From a virus, in IMG/VR virus record IMGVR_UViG_3300030117_003756, positions 17,129 through 49,614 of that record: DNA of 32,486 nt, one strand, 5' to 3'. Every line of letters starts with the position of its first letter. Within the stretch, counting starts at the first letter, position 1. Made by a program: the position numbers and the translations under genes. The notes under the pieces are model-generated. The model had not been told where the DNA came from and ran no database searches. It saw nothing but the letters and a program-made list of their open reading frames with translations. Below, piece by piece: positions 1 to 6,516 of the stretch.

Positions 1-89
1 ACGCCGAAATTCATAATTGGGAAAACCATGAAGAGTGGCAAAACATGACCGAAGAAGAGCGAGAAAAAAATGAGGTTGCTCCGGTTTAA
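1..89 (+). CDS. C-terminal end of an unidentified protein (partial)
   Basis: An open frame runs from the window edge to a TAA at 87-89 and gives 28 complete residues, very acidic and polar, with EEEREKNEVAPV at the end. The 5' part is outside the window. It lies 18 bases before the next start, in the same direction, so it is probably the upstream member of the same plus-strand operon. I do not recognise the protein. The composition is protein-like rather than random, but the length is too short for any functional statement. Confidence 0.55.
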   Translation, partial: AEIHNWENHEEWQNMTEEEREKNEVAPV

Positions 90-107
90 AAATAAGAATA
101 GGAGAAA

Positions 108-317
108 ATGAAAATGAAATTGCACGAACAACGCGACCATTACCGAGAGCTCGCCAGCTCTCGGAAAACTTTTATCGAAGAGCTGAAGCGATATGTCGAG
201 TCCGACAAATTCCAGGCTAATACTAACGTGAACGCAAGAGATATAATCTTGAGGATTAGAGAGTACCTGCACACCAATGAGCTCGAAAAGAATGCCGACC
301 TGGGCCCAGCCAAGTGA
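108..317 (+). CDS. small hypothetical phage protein (69 aa)
   Basis: A 69-residue charged protein starts at ATG 108 behind the ribosome binding site AGGAG a few bases upstream; a second ATG in frame follows two codons later, so MKMK or MK starts are both possible. The sequence is mostly helical in character with many Lys, Arg and Glu residues and no membrane segment. It follows the partial gene at the left edge and is the last gene before a 470-base noncoding stretch. No family was recognised. It is accepted as a gene because of its good ribosome binding site, spacing and composition. Confidence 0.65.
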   Translation: MKMKLHEQRDHYRELASSRKTFIEELKRYVESDKFQANTNVNARDIILRIREYLHTNELEKNADLGPAK

Positions 318-327
318 GTCCAACCTC

Positions 328-345
328 GAGGGGCGCAAGCCCCTC
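328..345 (+). terminator. GC-rich hairpin with GCAA tetraloop after the 108-317 gene
   Basis: GAGGGGC-GCAA-GCCCCTC forms a perfect 7-bp stem closed by a GNRA-type tetraloop, ten bases after the stop codon. It is followed by CCCTC rather than a T run, so it is not a canonical intrinsic terminator. It could stop or pause transcription or protect the 3' end of the upstream mRNA. It is also the first and only fully symmetric member of the GAGGCCGCAAGC repeat series that follows. Confidence 0.5.
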
Positions 346-547
346 CCCTCAAACAACACAACACAAAACCTCGAGGCCGCAAGTAGGAGCTCACGGGATC
401 CTGTCTTCAAAAAAAAAAAAATAAACAGAGGCCGCATGCTGAAGGCCGCAAGCAGATAACAACACCAGTAGGCCGCAAGCATATAATATTGCGCGAGGCC
501 GCAAGCACACGCACCCACGCACATAAAAATTTCTGGAGGCCGCAAGC
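328..547 (+). repeat. interspersed short repeats, consensus GAGGCCGCAAGC (7 copies)
   Basis: Copies or close variants begin at 328 (GAGGGGCGCAAGC), 373, 428 (GCATGC variant), 442, 469, 495 and 536, separated by 14 to 55 bases of unrelated AC- or A-rich DNA. The first two share a longer block, AACCTCGAGG followed by SSGCAAG. Only the first copy keeps the 3' arm that completes a hairpin; the others hold just the 5' arm and loop. The spacing is irregular and spacers are short, so this is not a CRISPR array. No coding frame is credible here. A run of 13 A occurs at 409-421. Confidence 0.75.
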
Positions 548-569
548 AGAGAGGGTGTAAATCCTGCCG

Positions 570-608
570 CCCCCCTCCCCGCTCACCCTCACCCCCAACC
601 CCCCTCCC
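570..608 (-). other. G-quadruplex-type motif on the minus strand (C-rich tract on plus)
   Basis: The plus strand has six C runs of 3 to 6 bases within 39 bases, with one- to five-base gaps. The minus strand therefore matches the usual G3+N1-7 quadruplex pattern several times over. A complementary-looking G-rich tract follows on the plus strand at about 627-650, so the two tracts might also pair imperfectly. The pair lies about 60-140 bases before the promoter at 710-737. Confidence 0.5.
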
Positions 609-704
609 AAATATTCTATACAAGGGGGTGAAAGAGGGGGTGGGTGCGACTCAAACCCTCAATACAGCAAAGATGAGAATCTTTCCAAAAAGCTCAAGAA
701 AATA

Positions 705-720
705 ACGTATTGCGATACGT
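705..720. promoter_or_regulatory. perfect palindrome over the -35 box, candidate operator
   Basis: ACGTAT-TGCG-ATACGT is a perfect 6-bp inverted repeat with a four-base centre. It overlaps the -35 hexamer of the promoter at 710-737, a position where a dimeric repressor would block RNA polymerase. The Cro-like protein encoded at 10540-10827 is one candidate ligand, but nothing in the sequence proves the pairing. Confidence 0.5.
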
Positions 721-737
721 CATCATTGGCGTATAAT
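710..737 (+). promoter_or_regulatory. sigma70-type promoter for the early operon 791-5504
   Basis: TTGCGA at 710-715 and a perfect TATAAT at 732-737 are separated by 16 bases. The predicted start lies near 744, leaving a leader of roughly 45 bases before the ATG at 791. It reads into the ten-gene plus-strand operon and is the best promoter match seen in the window. Confidence 0.7.
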
Positions 738-790
738 CAGGGGAGTTATTCAGCAAGGGGCTGGGTAGCGTCACAATTAGGAGTCTAAAA

Positions 791-1714
791 ATGAAAGAAC
801 TAAAGTTCACAAATGGAGTCCATGAAGACTGCAAACATAAGATGCCTTCGGCTATCAAGAAAAGTTTGTTGGCTCAAGATGGTGTCTGGACAGATGTGAG
901 TTGGGGTAATGATGAGTTCGCCTCGTTCACTAACGAAGAGAATGGATGGCAACTGCGAATGGGAGATCCAAACCCATTGGTTAGATGGGGTGGTCATCAT
1001 GAAGATTCTCCAAGAGGTTATCTTGTTGCGTTCAATGTTTATCACTGCGAACCAGAAGAGGGTGACCTTGCACAAGTCTACGAGTCTGATGACTTTGAGA
1101 TGCTTGCACAGATTGCGAGTCAACCCACACCAAGAGCGAGGGCGTGGAAACACTTCATCAATTCAAAGCAACCAGTCTTTGTCGAAGATACAGACACAGT
1201 GATTGACGATTGGAAAGTTAAAGTTTTCAAACCTCACTTCGGTGGCACTCAGACAAACACTGAGGTATCCCATTACTTATATCTGTTTGATGGAAACCTA
1301 AGCCGAATTGATCCAGATGATGAATCTACTTTCCCTCCTTACATTGAAAATAATTTCTGGCATGAATCAGAATATCAAATGTGTCTCACGCTGGGGAATG
1401 ACCAGATAAAAAGTAACGACATGGATTATCTCGAACACTGTTTATTTGAATGGTCAATCAAGCAAGGCTTGCTGGATAACTTCTTGGTATTCAAAAGAGA
1501 CATCAGGAAAGAAACCATCAAGCTTCACGATCTAACTCATGATTGTGTCCACGCAATGTACGATGAGTTGGCCAAGCGTTTACCTAAGATCACTGAAGGC
1601 CATGTTAATCCTTGGCATCAAGGTCGTATTGAATCTGCGATAAGCGAAGCGATTCTTGATTGGGTACAGACCAACGATCACAACAACGAATATCTAATTA
1701 AGGAATCAGAATGA
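791..1714 (+). CDS. hypothetical early protein, first gene of the operon (307 aa)
   Basis: A 307-residue soluble, acidic protein begins at ATG 791 behind the strong site AGGAG at 779-783. Trp, His and Asp are abundant (for example VRWGGHHEDSPRGY and NPWHQGRIESA), and there is no signal peptide or membrane segment. No catalytic motif was recognised. It is the promoter-proximal gene of the early operon and overlaps the next start by four bases (ATGA), so the two are probably translationally coupled. First genes of phage early operons often act in host takeover or counter-defence; that is only a positional guess here. Confidence 0.85.
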   Translation: MKELKFTNGVHEDCKHKMPSAIKKSLLAQDGVWTDVSWGNDEFASFTNEENGWQLRMGDPNPLVRWGGHHEDSPRGYLVAFNVYHCEPEEGDLAQVYESDDFEMLAQIASQPTPRARAWKHFINSKQPVFVEDTDTVIDDWKVKVFKPHFGGTQTNTEVSHYLYLFDGNLSRIDPDDESTFPPYIENNFWHESEYQMCLTLGNDQIKSNDMDYLEHCLFEWSIKQGLLDNFLVFKRDIRKETIKLHDLTHDCVHAMYDELAKRLPKITEGHVNPWHQGRIESAISEAILDWVQTNDHNNEYLIKESE

Positions 1715-2244
1715 AAGAATTTAAAGTCACGGTTACGAGCGGATACAAAAAGATTTATTACGTTGAAGCAGAAAGCTGGGAGGATGCTGAAGAAATGGTT
1801 TCAGTCACTGAAGACTCTCCAGACTTTGAAGAGTTCAGCGGAACAAAAATCGAGGCAGAAGAAATCGAAGACAGGATTTCTGAGCCAAAAGAAAATAAAA
1901 GAATTGTTCTTAATGACAAACTAATCGCGTCTATCGGAGGGAAGTTAATCGACAGATATTATCGTGCGGTCGTATTGATTGGCGGTAGATCTGATAAGGA
2001 TGAATACGCCCCCAATGGAAACCCAGACCTCATTGCGATTGAACAGCCATATGACAGTGGCGAGTGGGGTAGCACTGGTGGTTCTTGGTACGTTGAAACC
2101 CTGATGGGGCGTGATGAAGATTTTCCTAAAGATGAGCCAAGCGATTCGATCTGCATGGACGGTGGCCAACAATGGAATATAGAAAGCGGAATGCTTGATG
2201 TATTCAAAGCTTATGAACAACTTAAATCGGAGGAGTCCAAATGA
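1711..2244 (+). CDS. hypothetical protein with a DpnD/PcfM-like N-terminal segment (177 aa)
   Basis: The first 50 residues, beginning MKEFKVTVTSGYKKIYYVEA and followed by SWEDAEEMV, show the pattern of the small DpnD/PcfM-like domain: a beta strand, VEAES, then a DAEEMV-type helix. This is a pattern resemblance that was not tested by alignment. The remaining 120 residues are unassigned; they contain a Gly/Trp/Ser-rich stretch, GEWGSTGGSWYVETLMG. The start overlaps the previous stop (ATGA) and the stop overlaps the next start. No enzymatic motif was seen and the function is unknown. Confidence 0.8.
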   Translation: MKEFKVTVTSGYKKIYYVEAESWEDAEEMVSVTEDSPDFEEFSGTKIEAEEIEDRISEPKENKRIVLNDKLIASIGGKLIDRYYRAVVLIGGRSDKDEYAPNGNPDLIAIEQPYDSGEWGSTGGSWYVETLMGRDEDFPKDEPSDSICMDGGQQWNIESGMLDVFKAYEQLKSEESK

Positions 2245-2852
2245 TTCACAGACATGTAACGAACACTGGTAGGCAAACCATCAAAACAAAAGATCTAAAT
2301 CCTACTGATACAAAAGGTGCAAGAATAAAAGCAAGTGCATCTGGCTCTGGTAACAAAGAAACCGTGACCACTCATTACGATTATGAAATCTCTCATTCAG
2401 AGAACCATGATCTAGCGGCTGGGATGCTTCTATCAAAGCTGGGTTGGTCAAATAAAAAGAGACTCATTGGCGGTCATGGTGGACAAGTTGGGTATGTGTA
2501 TGTAGTCGTAGACAAAGAAGAGCAAGAATATTGGATACCAGCGGGGTACAAGGCCAACATCGAAGAGGTCCAGAATTATTTGTACCAAGCCCCTTGGGAC
2601 GATGAGAGTTTGTGGGACGTTCTCCATTGTAGTGAAGAGCTTAACTTCACTGGGTCATTTGATGGATCTGCGAGGGACTTGAACAGAGCATTCCAAGAGG
2701 GAGCGTCTTTACTGTTCAATGACCTCAAGGCATTCCATTACTGGGACAAGGGATTTTCTCAAGGTATTGGCTACAGCATTACGACCTTAGCATCAACGCT
2801 ATGCGAGAAATGGGAGATAGAACAAGACGCAAGAGAGGAGGTAATAATCTAA
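2241..2852 (+). CDS. hypothetical phage/plasmid protein of a TKGARIKA-type family (203 aa)
   Basis: The start is ATG 2241 behind GGAGGAG. The N-terminal half resembles a widespread uncharacterised phage and plasmid family: a T-K-x-L-x-P-T-x-T-K-G-A-R-I-K-A entry, then YDYEISHSENHDLAA, LLSKLGW and a GGHGGQVGYVYV end. This recognition is from memory of the family, which I believe has no assigned function. The C-terminal half, residues about 100-203, is acidic with several Trp and is not recognised. It overlaps neighbours at both ends (ATGA before, TAATG after). Confidence 0.8.
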   Translation: MIHRHVTNTGRQTIKTKDLNPTDTKGARIKASASGSGNKETVTTHYDYEISHSENHDLAAGMLLSKLGWSNKKRLIGGHGGQVGYVYVVVDKEEQEYWIPAGYKANIEEVQNYLYQAPWDDESLWDVLHCSEELNFTGSFDGSARDLNRAFQEGASLLFNDLKAFHYWDKGFSQGIGYSITTLASTLCEKWEIEQDAREEVII

Positions 2853-3184
2853 TGGATAAATTCACTGAACTGTTAATCAACTCAGGCTTTGAGCTTGAAG
2901 AAACTGGGGGTGGTTGTACCGCCCTCATGGGAATTCTTTTACCAAAGAAGTCTAATGCTTGGGACATCTGGATCATGATCACTGACAGTCAAGGTGGCAC
3001 AGACTTCTCTCATGAAGAGATACAAGGGGATATATTCATAGGCATCTACGAGGGTCATCCCATGCATGACAAAGAATTGTTCACCATCAATGGGAAGATC
3101 GATAAATTTGAAAAGATCTGCAATGCATTCACAAGAGATCTTGATGATGGTAATTCAATCATTACTGAGGAGAACTGGTTGTGA
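2852..3184 (+). CDS. hypothetical early protein (110 aa)
   Basis: The frame is open from 2801, but the start was placed at ATG 2852 because it follows GAGGAGG by ten bases and overlaps the preceding stop as TAATG. The product is small, acidic and soluble, with a hydrophobic strand-rich centre (AWDIWIMITDSQGG, IFIGIYEGHP). It resembles small alpha/beta phage proteins in general make-up, but no family was recognised. Confidence 0.75.
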   Translation: MDKFTELLINSGFELEETGGGCTALMGILLPKKSNAWDIWIMITDSQGGTDFSHEEIQGDIFIGIYEGHPMHDKELFTINGKIDKFEKICNAFTRDLDDGNSIITEENWL

Positions 3185-3720
3185 TTGATAAACTTGAACT
3201 AAAAAACGTGGAATGGAACAAGAGTTATTCCAAGGCGACCCACTGCTACAGGCTAACGGTGTACTGGGAGGGTGAACGCGCCTTCAAGGCATCCAATGAT
3301 GGGAGTGGGGCGCATACAGAATACCATTCATGCAAAGATCATAGCGAGCAAGCATTTGAATCCTTATTCAAGACAGTTGCTGATCACTGCATCGAGCATG
3401 TAACAGAAACCAACCCAGCCTTCTTCGAGGAGATCGTAAACCAGGCAGGCTATGGAAACTTATGCGTGGAGTATCAGATCAACAAGCTGCTCAATGATTC
3501 ATTCATTCTCAAGAACATGAACAAGATCATGAAGAGCAAGATCTGCCTACTGGATTCGGAAGGCCGCATATTCACCATCAAGATGAGGCCATTGGATAAG
3601 ACTTTGGCATTCATAAACAAGCAAGTGGAGAACGAGACTTACAGTGAGCTCACAATCATGAACACCATGACTGAGTTGGAGAAGTCTAACCACTGGCGTA
3701 CATCAACAGACAAGGAATGA
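3181..3720 (+). CDS. hypothetical early protein, GTG start (179 aa)
   Basis: The start is GTG 3181, overlapping the upstream TGA by one step (GTGA). No better start is available close by. The protein is soluble, with an N-terminal strand-rich part (CYRLTVYWEGERAF) and a more helical C-terminus; four cysteines are scattered and do not form a clear metal site. The function is unknown. Its stop overlaps the start of the zinc-finger gene at 3717. Confidence 0.75.
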   Translation: MIDKLELKNVEWNKSYSKATHCYRLTVYWEGERAFKASNDGSGAHTEYHSCKDHSEQAFESLFKTVADHCIEHVTETNPAFFEEIVNQAGYGNLCVEYQINKLLNDSFILKNMNKIMKSKICLLDSEGRIFTIKMRPLDKTLAFINKQVENETYSELTIMNTMTELEKSNHWRTSTDKE

Positions 3721-4019
3721 TAATGAACGATGAGCAGAACTACCCTAGTGAAATAGAAAATAGAGGAGGCATGAGGGATAACTCTCCTAACCTTCATCTA
3801 TTCAAGAAGCACCGACAGTTTACCTGTCACTGGTGCTCTAAGGAATTCACCAGCATGCAAGCCAATGCGAGGTTTTGTTGTACTGAGCACAGAGTCTTGG
3901 CCAATCGAATAGATCGAGCGGTAAAGAAAAGGCGCAGGCTGATGGACAGAGACAGGCTTGGTCCTCATGTAAGGCCAATGAGTCTGATCAAAATCAACCA
4001 ACCAGAAGAAGAGGAATGA
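3717..4019 (+). CDS. small zinc-finger protein, treble-clef-like (100 aa)
   Basis: Residues about 35-70 hold CHWC followed about 20 residues later by FCCTEH, a C-x2-C ... C-x2/3-H arrangement typical of small zinc-binding domains. It is followed by a Lys/Arg-rich helix (KKRRRLMDRDR) that could contact nucleic acid. This suggests a DNA- or RNA-binding early protein. The gene has two closely spaced ATG codons (3717 and 3723) within a 19-base sequence that recurs exactly at the start of the next gene. Confidence 0.75.
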   Translation: MIMNDEQNYPSEIENRGGMRDNSPNLHLFKKHRQFTCHWCSKEFTSMQANARFCCTEHRVLANRIDRAVKKRRRLMDRDRLGPHVRPMSLIKINQPEEEE

Positions 4020-4198
4020 TAATGAACGATTACACTGTTATATGCGAGACAGACAAAAACTACAAAACAGAATATGTTTTTCAAGCAATAAGCTTTCACG
4101 ACTGCAAGCTGCAAGCTAAAGAGCATGGTTTGTTTGGTGACAGACCAATAAGAATCGAACAAAGGTTTGAATATTTCACTGAAAGCGAGGGGTTTTAA
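4016..4198 (+). CDS. small hypothetical protein, DpnD/PcfM-like pattern (60 aa)
   Basis: A 60-residue protein whose sequence alternates strand and helix: MNDYTVICETDKNYKTEYVF, then QAISFHDCKLQAKEHG and a final short strand. This follows the same general pattern as the N-terminus of the 1711-2244 product (x-V-x-x-T...V-x-A-x-S-x-x-D/E-A). Starts at 4016 or 4022 are both possible; the initiation region duplicates that of the upstream zinc-finger gene. It overlaps neighbours at both ends. The function is unknown. Confidence 0.65.
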   Translation: MIMNDYTVICETDKNYKTEYVFQAISFHDCKLQAKEHGLFGDRPIRIEQRFEYFTESEGF

Positions 4199-4686
4199 TG
4201 AGTTACAAAGCATACATATATCGGTTAAGAACCGAACAAGACATTGACGATTTAAAACAATACTTGAGCAAGATGGAGTGGGTGATGGAGGATGGTGATG
4301 TTTATTCTGCTGCCATATTCGAGTGGTTCTATGAAGTAAATAAAACCATTCCGATCAAAGCTTACCGATCAAGCAAAGTTATTTTTGATTATCAACCAAC
4401 TGATCTAGTCGCGGCATTGACAGTTGATCGAGGGCATTTATACACCTCATTGATCGAAGAGGGAGAGTTGGAGTTTTCTTCCGACAATCCTCCTAGATTC
4501 AATAGACTGGATGAAGAAGAGCTACCTCTTGAGCGACCAGAACCAGGGATGATTAGCGTAAAAGATATGTTTATTTCTGACATCAGTGAGCCACCTAACA
4601 AAAAACCATTGGAGGAATATCTTGAATGGAAAAAGAATGCCCTCTGGGAAAAAGCCAAAGTCAGACTCAAGGAGTTGCAATCATGA
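4198..4686 (+). CDS. hypothetical early protein (162 aa)
   Basis: The start ATG 4198 overlaps the upstream TAA as TAATG. The protein is acidic, with a mixed alpha/beta N-terminal half, a proline/glutamate-rich linker (LPLERPEPG, residues about 107-115) and a charged C-terminal helix with Trp residues (EYLEWKKNALWEKAKVRL). No motif was recognised. It ends in an ATGA overlap with the next gene. Confidence 0.75.
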   Translation: MSYKAYIYRLRTEQDIDDLKQYLSKMEWVMEDGDVYSAAIFEWFYEVNKTIPIKAYRSSKVIFDYQPTDLVAALTVDRGHLYTSLIEEGELEFSSDNPPRFNRLDEEELPLERPEPGMISVKDMFISDISEPPNKKPLEEYLEWKKNALWEKAKVRLKELQS

Positions 4687-5015
4687 AAACAAACTCATGG
4701 CCTAAGACCAAAAACTCCTTATATGAATTATGTAAAGAGTTCTCTGAGACATACCAGATCGATGCGCTGGGTATGGGGATTGAGAACCTGAAGAAACGAA
4801 TCAGTGCTGAAGACTGCATACGCTTGGAAGAAATATCCGGTGCGATCAAGACCAAGCAATACAGGGTTACGCTTTGGACAGAGATCTTTGCCAAGGATGA
4901 TGCTGAAGCGGAGGACAAGACTGCACAGATGGCTAAGAGTGTTTTAGCTGTCTTCAATAAACACGGTGACATTTTAATGGATATCGAATTCAAAGACATA
5001 ACAGAAGGGGAATAA
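4683..5015 (+). CDS. hypothetical protein with a DpnD/PcfM-like C-terminal part (110 aa)
   Basis: The frame opens at 4626, but the ATG at 4683 overlaps the upstream stop as ATGA and is taken as the start; this removes 19 residues that would lie inside the preceding gene. Residues 60-110 (KQYRVTLWTEIFAKDDAEAE ... KHGDILMDIEFKDI) again show the strand-EA-helix-strand pattern seen in the 1711 and 4016 products. The function is unknown. Three related-looking small domains in one operon suggest duplication, but a profile search is needed to show it. Confidence 0.7.
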   Translation: MKTNSWPKTKNSLYELCKEFSETYQIDALGMGIENLKKRISAEDCIRLEEISGAIKTKQYRVTLWTEIFAKDDAEAEDKTAQMAKSVLAVFNKHGDILMDIEFKDITEGE

Positions 5016-5018
5016 TTC

Positions 5019-5504
5019 ATGAACGAAATAACTATAGATCTTGACGGAGAACCAGTCTTAACAGGCAAAGAAGCTTACGAACCTGATGACATTTGGTGGT
5101 CAATCTATTCATACACAATGCCAGAAGACGTTGCTGACTGGGTTGAAGCCAACAACGTGGGACACAGTATAGAAAGAAGACCTGACGGAAGACCGCTCAA
5201 AGTCATAGATGACTTTGAAGATGGTGAGTACGGATTAATGCTAAGTCACTACCAAGAAGTAGAAACCATTTCAAAAGATGGCAGAGTGGCGTGTAAAAAA
5301 ATGGAGCATGTGTACTACATATCCACCAACAGAGTGACCATCAAGGATGGATTAGTTGATATTGATTCAGTCAAGAAAGCGACTGCTGAATTGCTCAATC
5401 GATGTGGATACTGGGGTGAGTTTATCGAGGCACTCTGGAAAGTTGACTTTGATGTTGGGCTGCTTGATAGATCCAAGCTCATTCGCCTAGCACTAGGTAG
5501 CTAG
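5019..5504 (+). CDS. hypothetical early protein, last gene of the operon (161 aa)
   Basis: The start is ATG 5019, three bases after the previous stop, with AGAAGGGGAA upstream as a ribosome binding site. The product is soluble and acidic with several Trp residues (DDIWWSIYSY, CGYWGEFIEALW) and no recognised domain. It ends the plus-strand operon; its stop overlaps the stop of the small terminase gene on the other strand by four bases. No clear terminator is visible at this convergent junction. Confidence 0.75.
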   Translation: MNEITIDLDGEPVLTGKEAYEPDDIWWSIYSYTMPEDVADWVEANNVGHSIERRPDGRPLKVIDDFEDGEYGLMLSHYQEVETISKDGRVACKKMEHVYYISTNRVTIKDGLVDIDSVKKATAELLNRCGYWGEFIEALWKVDFDVGLLDRSKLIRLALGS

Positions 5505-6139
5505 TCCTCAATCTCCTCATCAACCTCATCATCGATGTCCTCGATCTCATCGATGTCCTCAAACTCTTCAACCAACTCTTCATCTGACTCAACATCAGGT
5601 GAAGAGTTCTCAATCCTTGCCTCAAGAACAGGCGCAAGTTGATTAGAATCAATCAACTGTCTCAACCTGGACTCCACCTCTGCACGATCCATCTGATCAA
5701 TACTGCCATGCTTAATCTCTTTCCTCTCAACCATGAGGCCAGCAAGCTTTGCTCTTCCCAACTCTGCGCTCACTGCTGCGCCATAGCTTCCATCCTCAAG
5801 CGCAGCATCCCTGATCACCTTCAGGTCTCTAGCCACCTTGTCAAAAGTAATCTCATACTTTTTCTGCTCACCTTCCTGAAGCTCTCGAATCTTTTCCTGT
5901 ATATGCCTGTACTCTGGACTGTGAAGTAATCGAGGGGCGACCACCTCTGGAAACCGATAGCCAGCACGATGAGCGCAATCAGTATTAGTCAGATCCTGAT
6001 ACACATAAAGCTGCACAAACTTTTGTTGTTTCTTGGTGAGTGTTTGTTTCTTCTGCTTGATAAGATATTTATTAGCATCAGATGCGATGTCATCTTCAGG
6101 ATCAATATCAACAGTGGAATTTAAAACAACTTCACTCAT
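5501..6139 (-). CDS. terminase small subunit
   Basis: The central region (residues about 33-110) has the order expected of phage small terminases: LTKKQQKFVQLYVYQDLTNT, then a helix-turn-helix-like segment with AHRAGYRFPEVVAPRLLHSP and a helical oligomerisation part. The subunit recognises the packaging site on concatemeric DNA and loads it on the large ATPase/nuclease subunit. The last 40 residues are almost purely Asp/Glu with Ile, which is unusual and could be a protein-interaction tail. The gene is not next to a large subunit in this window; it lies beside a cluster of TGACCCTA boxes. The start is ATG 6139. Confidence 0.8.
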   Translation of the reverse strand: MSEVVLNSTVDIDPEDDIASDANKYLIKQKKQTLTKKQQKFVQLYVYQDLTNTDCAHRAGYRFPEVVAPRLLHSPEYRHIQEKIRELQEGEQKKYEITFDKVARDLKVIRDAALEDGSYGAAVSAELGRAKLAGLMVERKEIKHGSIDQMDRAEVESRLRQLIDSNQLAPVLEARIENSSPDVESDEELVEEFEDIDEIEDIDDEVDEEIED

Positions 6140-6148
6140 AACGAGATT

Positions 6149-6406
6149 CTAATCGAAATCTTTTTCCTTCATCAACAATATTTTTTCTCGATGAAACCCA
6201 GGTCTACTCTGCGAATGAGTAAACGAACCAAAATGTTTTGACTTACCTGAGTGTTCAAGCTTACCTGATTTCACAACCAGCCCATGAAACTTAACCTGAT
6301 GAGCCCCAACTCCAATCGGTACTTGTACAATCTCACCACCACCTTCAACAAACTTATCCACCATCTCGCTCAACTTCTGACTCAACTCTGCTTTTGTTTT
6401 ACTCAT
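6149..6406 (-). CDS. small hypothetical protein upstream of the terminase gene (85 aa)
   Basis: ATG 6406 follows AAAAGGAGAATCAT, a good ribosome binding site. The protein has an N-terminal helix (KTKAELSQKLSEMVDKFVEG), a Gly/Val strand-rich centre and a His/Ser/Lys-rich C-terminus (SGKSKHFGSFTHSQSRPGF). No family was recognised. It is nine bases from the small terminase gene and is probably co-transcribed with it from the region 6407-6751. Confidence 0.7.
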   Translation of the reverse strand: MSKTKAELSQKLSEMVDKFVEGGGEIVQVPIGVGAHQVKFHGLVVKSGKLEHSGKSKHFGSFTHSQSRPGFHREKILLMKEKDFD

Positions 6407-6487
6407 ATGATTCTCCTTTTAAATTTTTTTTCATTTTTTCCCACCCTCAATCTCCCTACTCAAAGAGGTAAAAGTAGAGGGTATATT

Positions 6488-6516
6488 TATATAGCTATAT
6501 ACCTCTCTTTAGAGAG
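6488..6516. repeat. two adjacent perfect palindromes, AT-rich then CT/AG
   Basis: TATATAGCTATATA (6488-6501) is a 14-bp perfect palindrome, and CTCTCTTTAGAGAG (6503-6516) follows after one base as a 14-base inverted repeat with a two-base centre. A slightly larger imperfect stem (AGAGGGTATAT...ATATACCTCT) also includes the first. They lie at the edge of the TGACCCTA box cluster and could mark a melting region, a regulatory site or part of a packaging site. Confidence 0.6.

Noticed and set aside
277-459. 60-codon plus-strand ORF across the GAGGCCGCAAGC repeats
   Set aside because: It has no ribosome binding site, overlaps the real gene at 108-317, and its sequence is just repeat and A-run translation.
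407-610. 67-codon minus-strand ORF over the repeats and C-rich tract
   Set aside because: The product is glycine runs, repeat-derived ACGL/LRP segments and a poly-Phe end; it has no ribosome binding site and no neighbours in that direction.
4626-4682. Longer start at 4626 for the gene ending at 5015
   Set aside because: It would lie inside the previous gene; the ATG at 4683 forms the ATGA overlap used throughout this operon.
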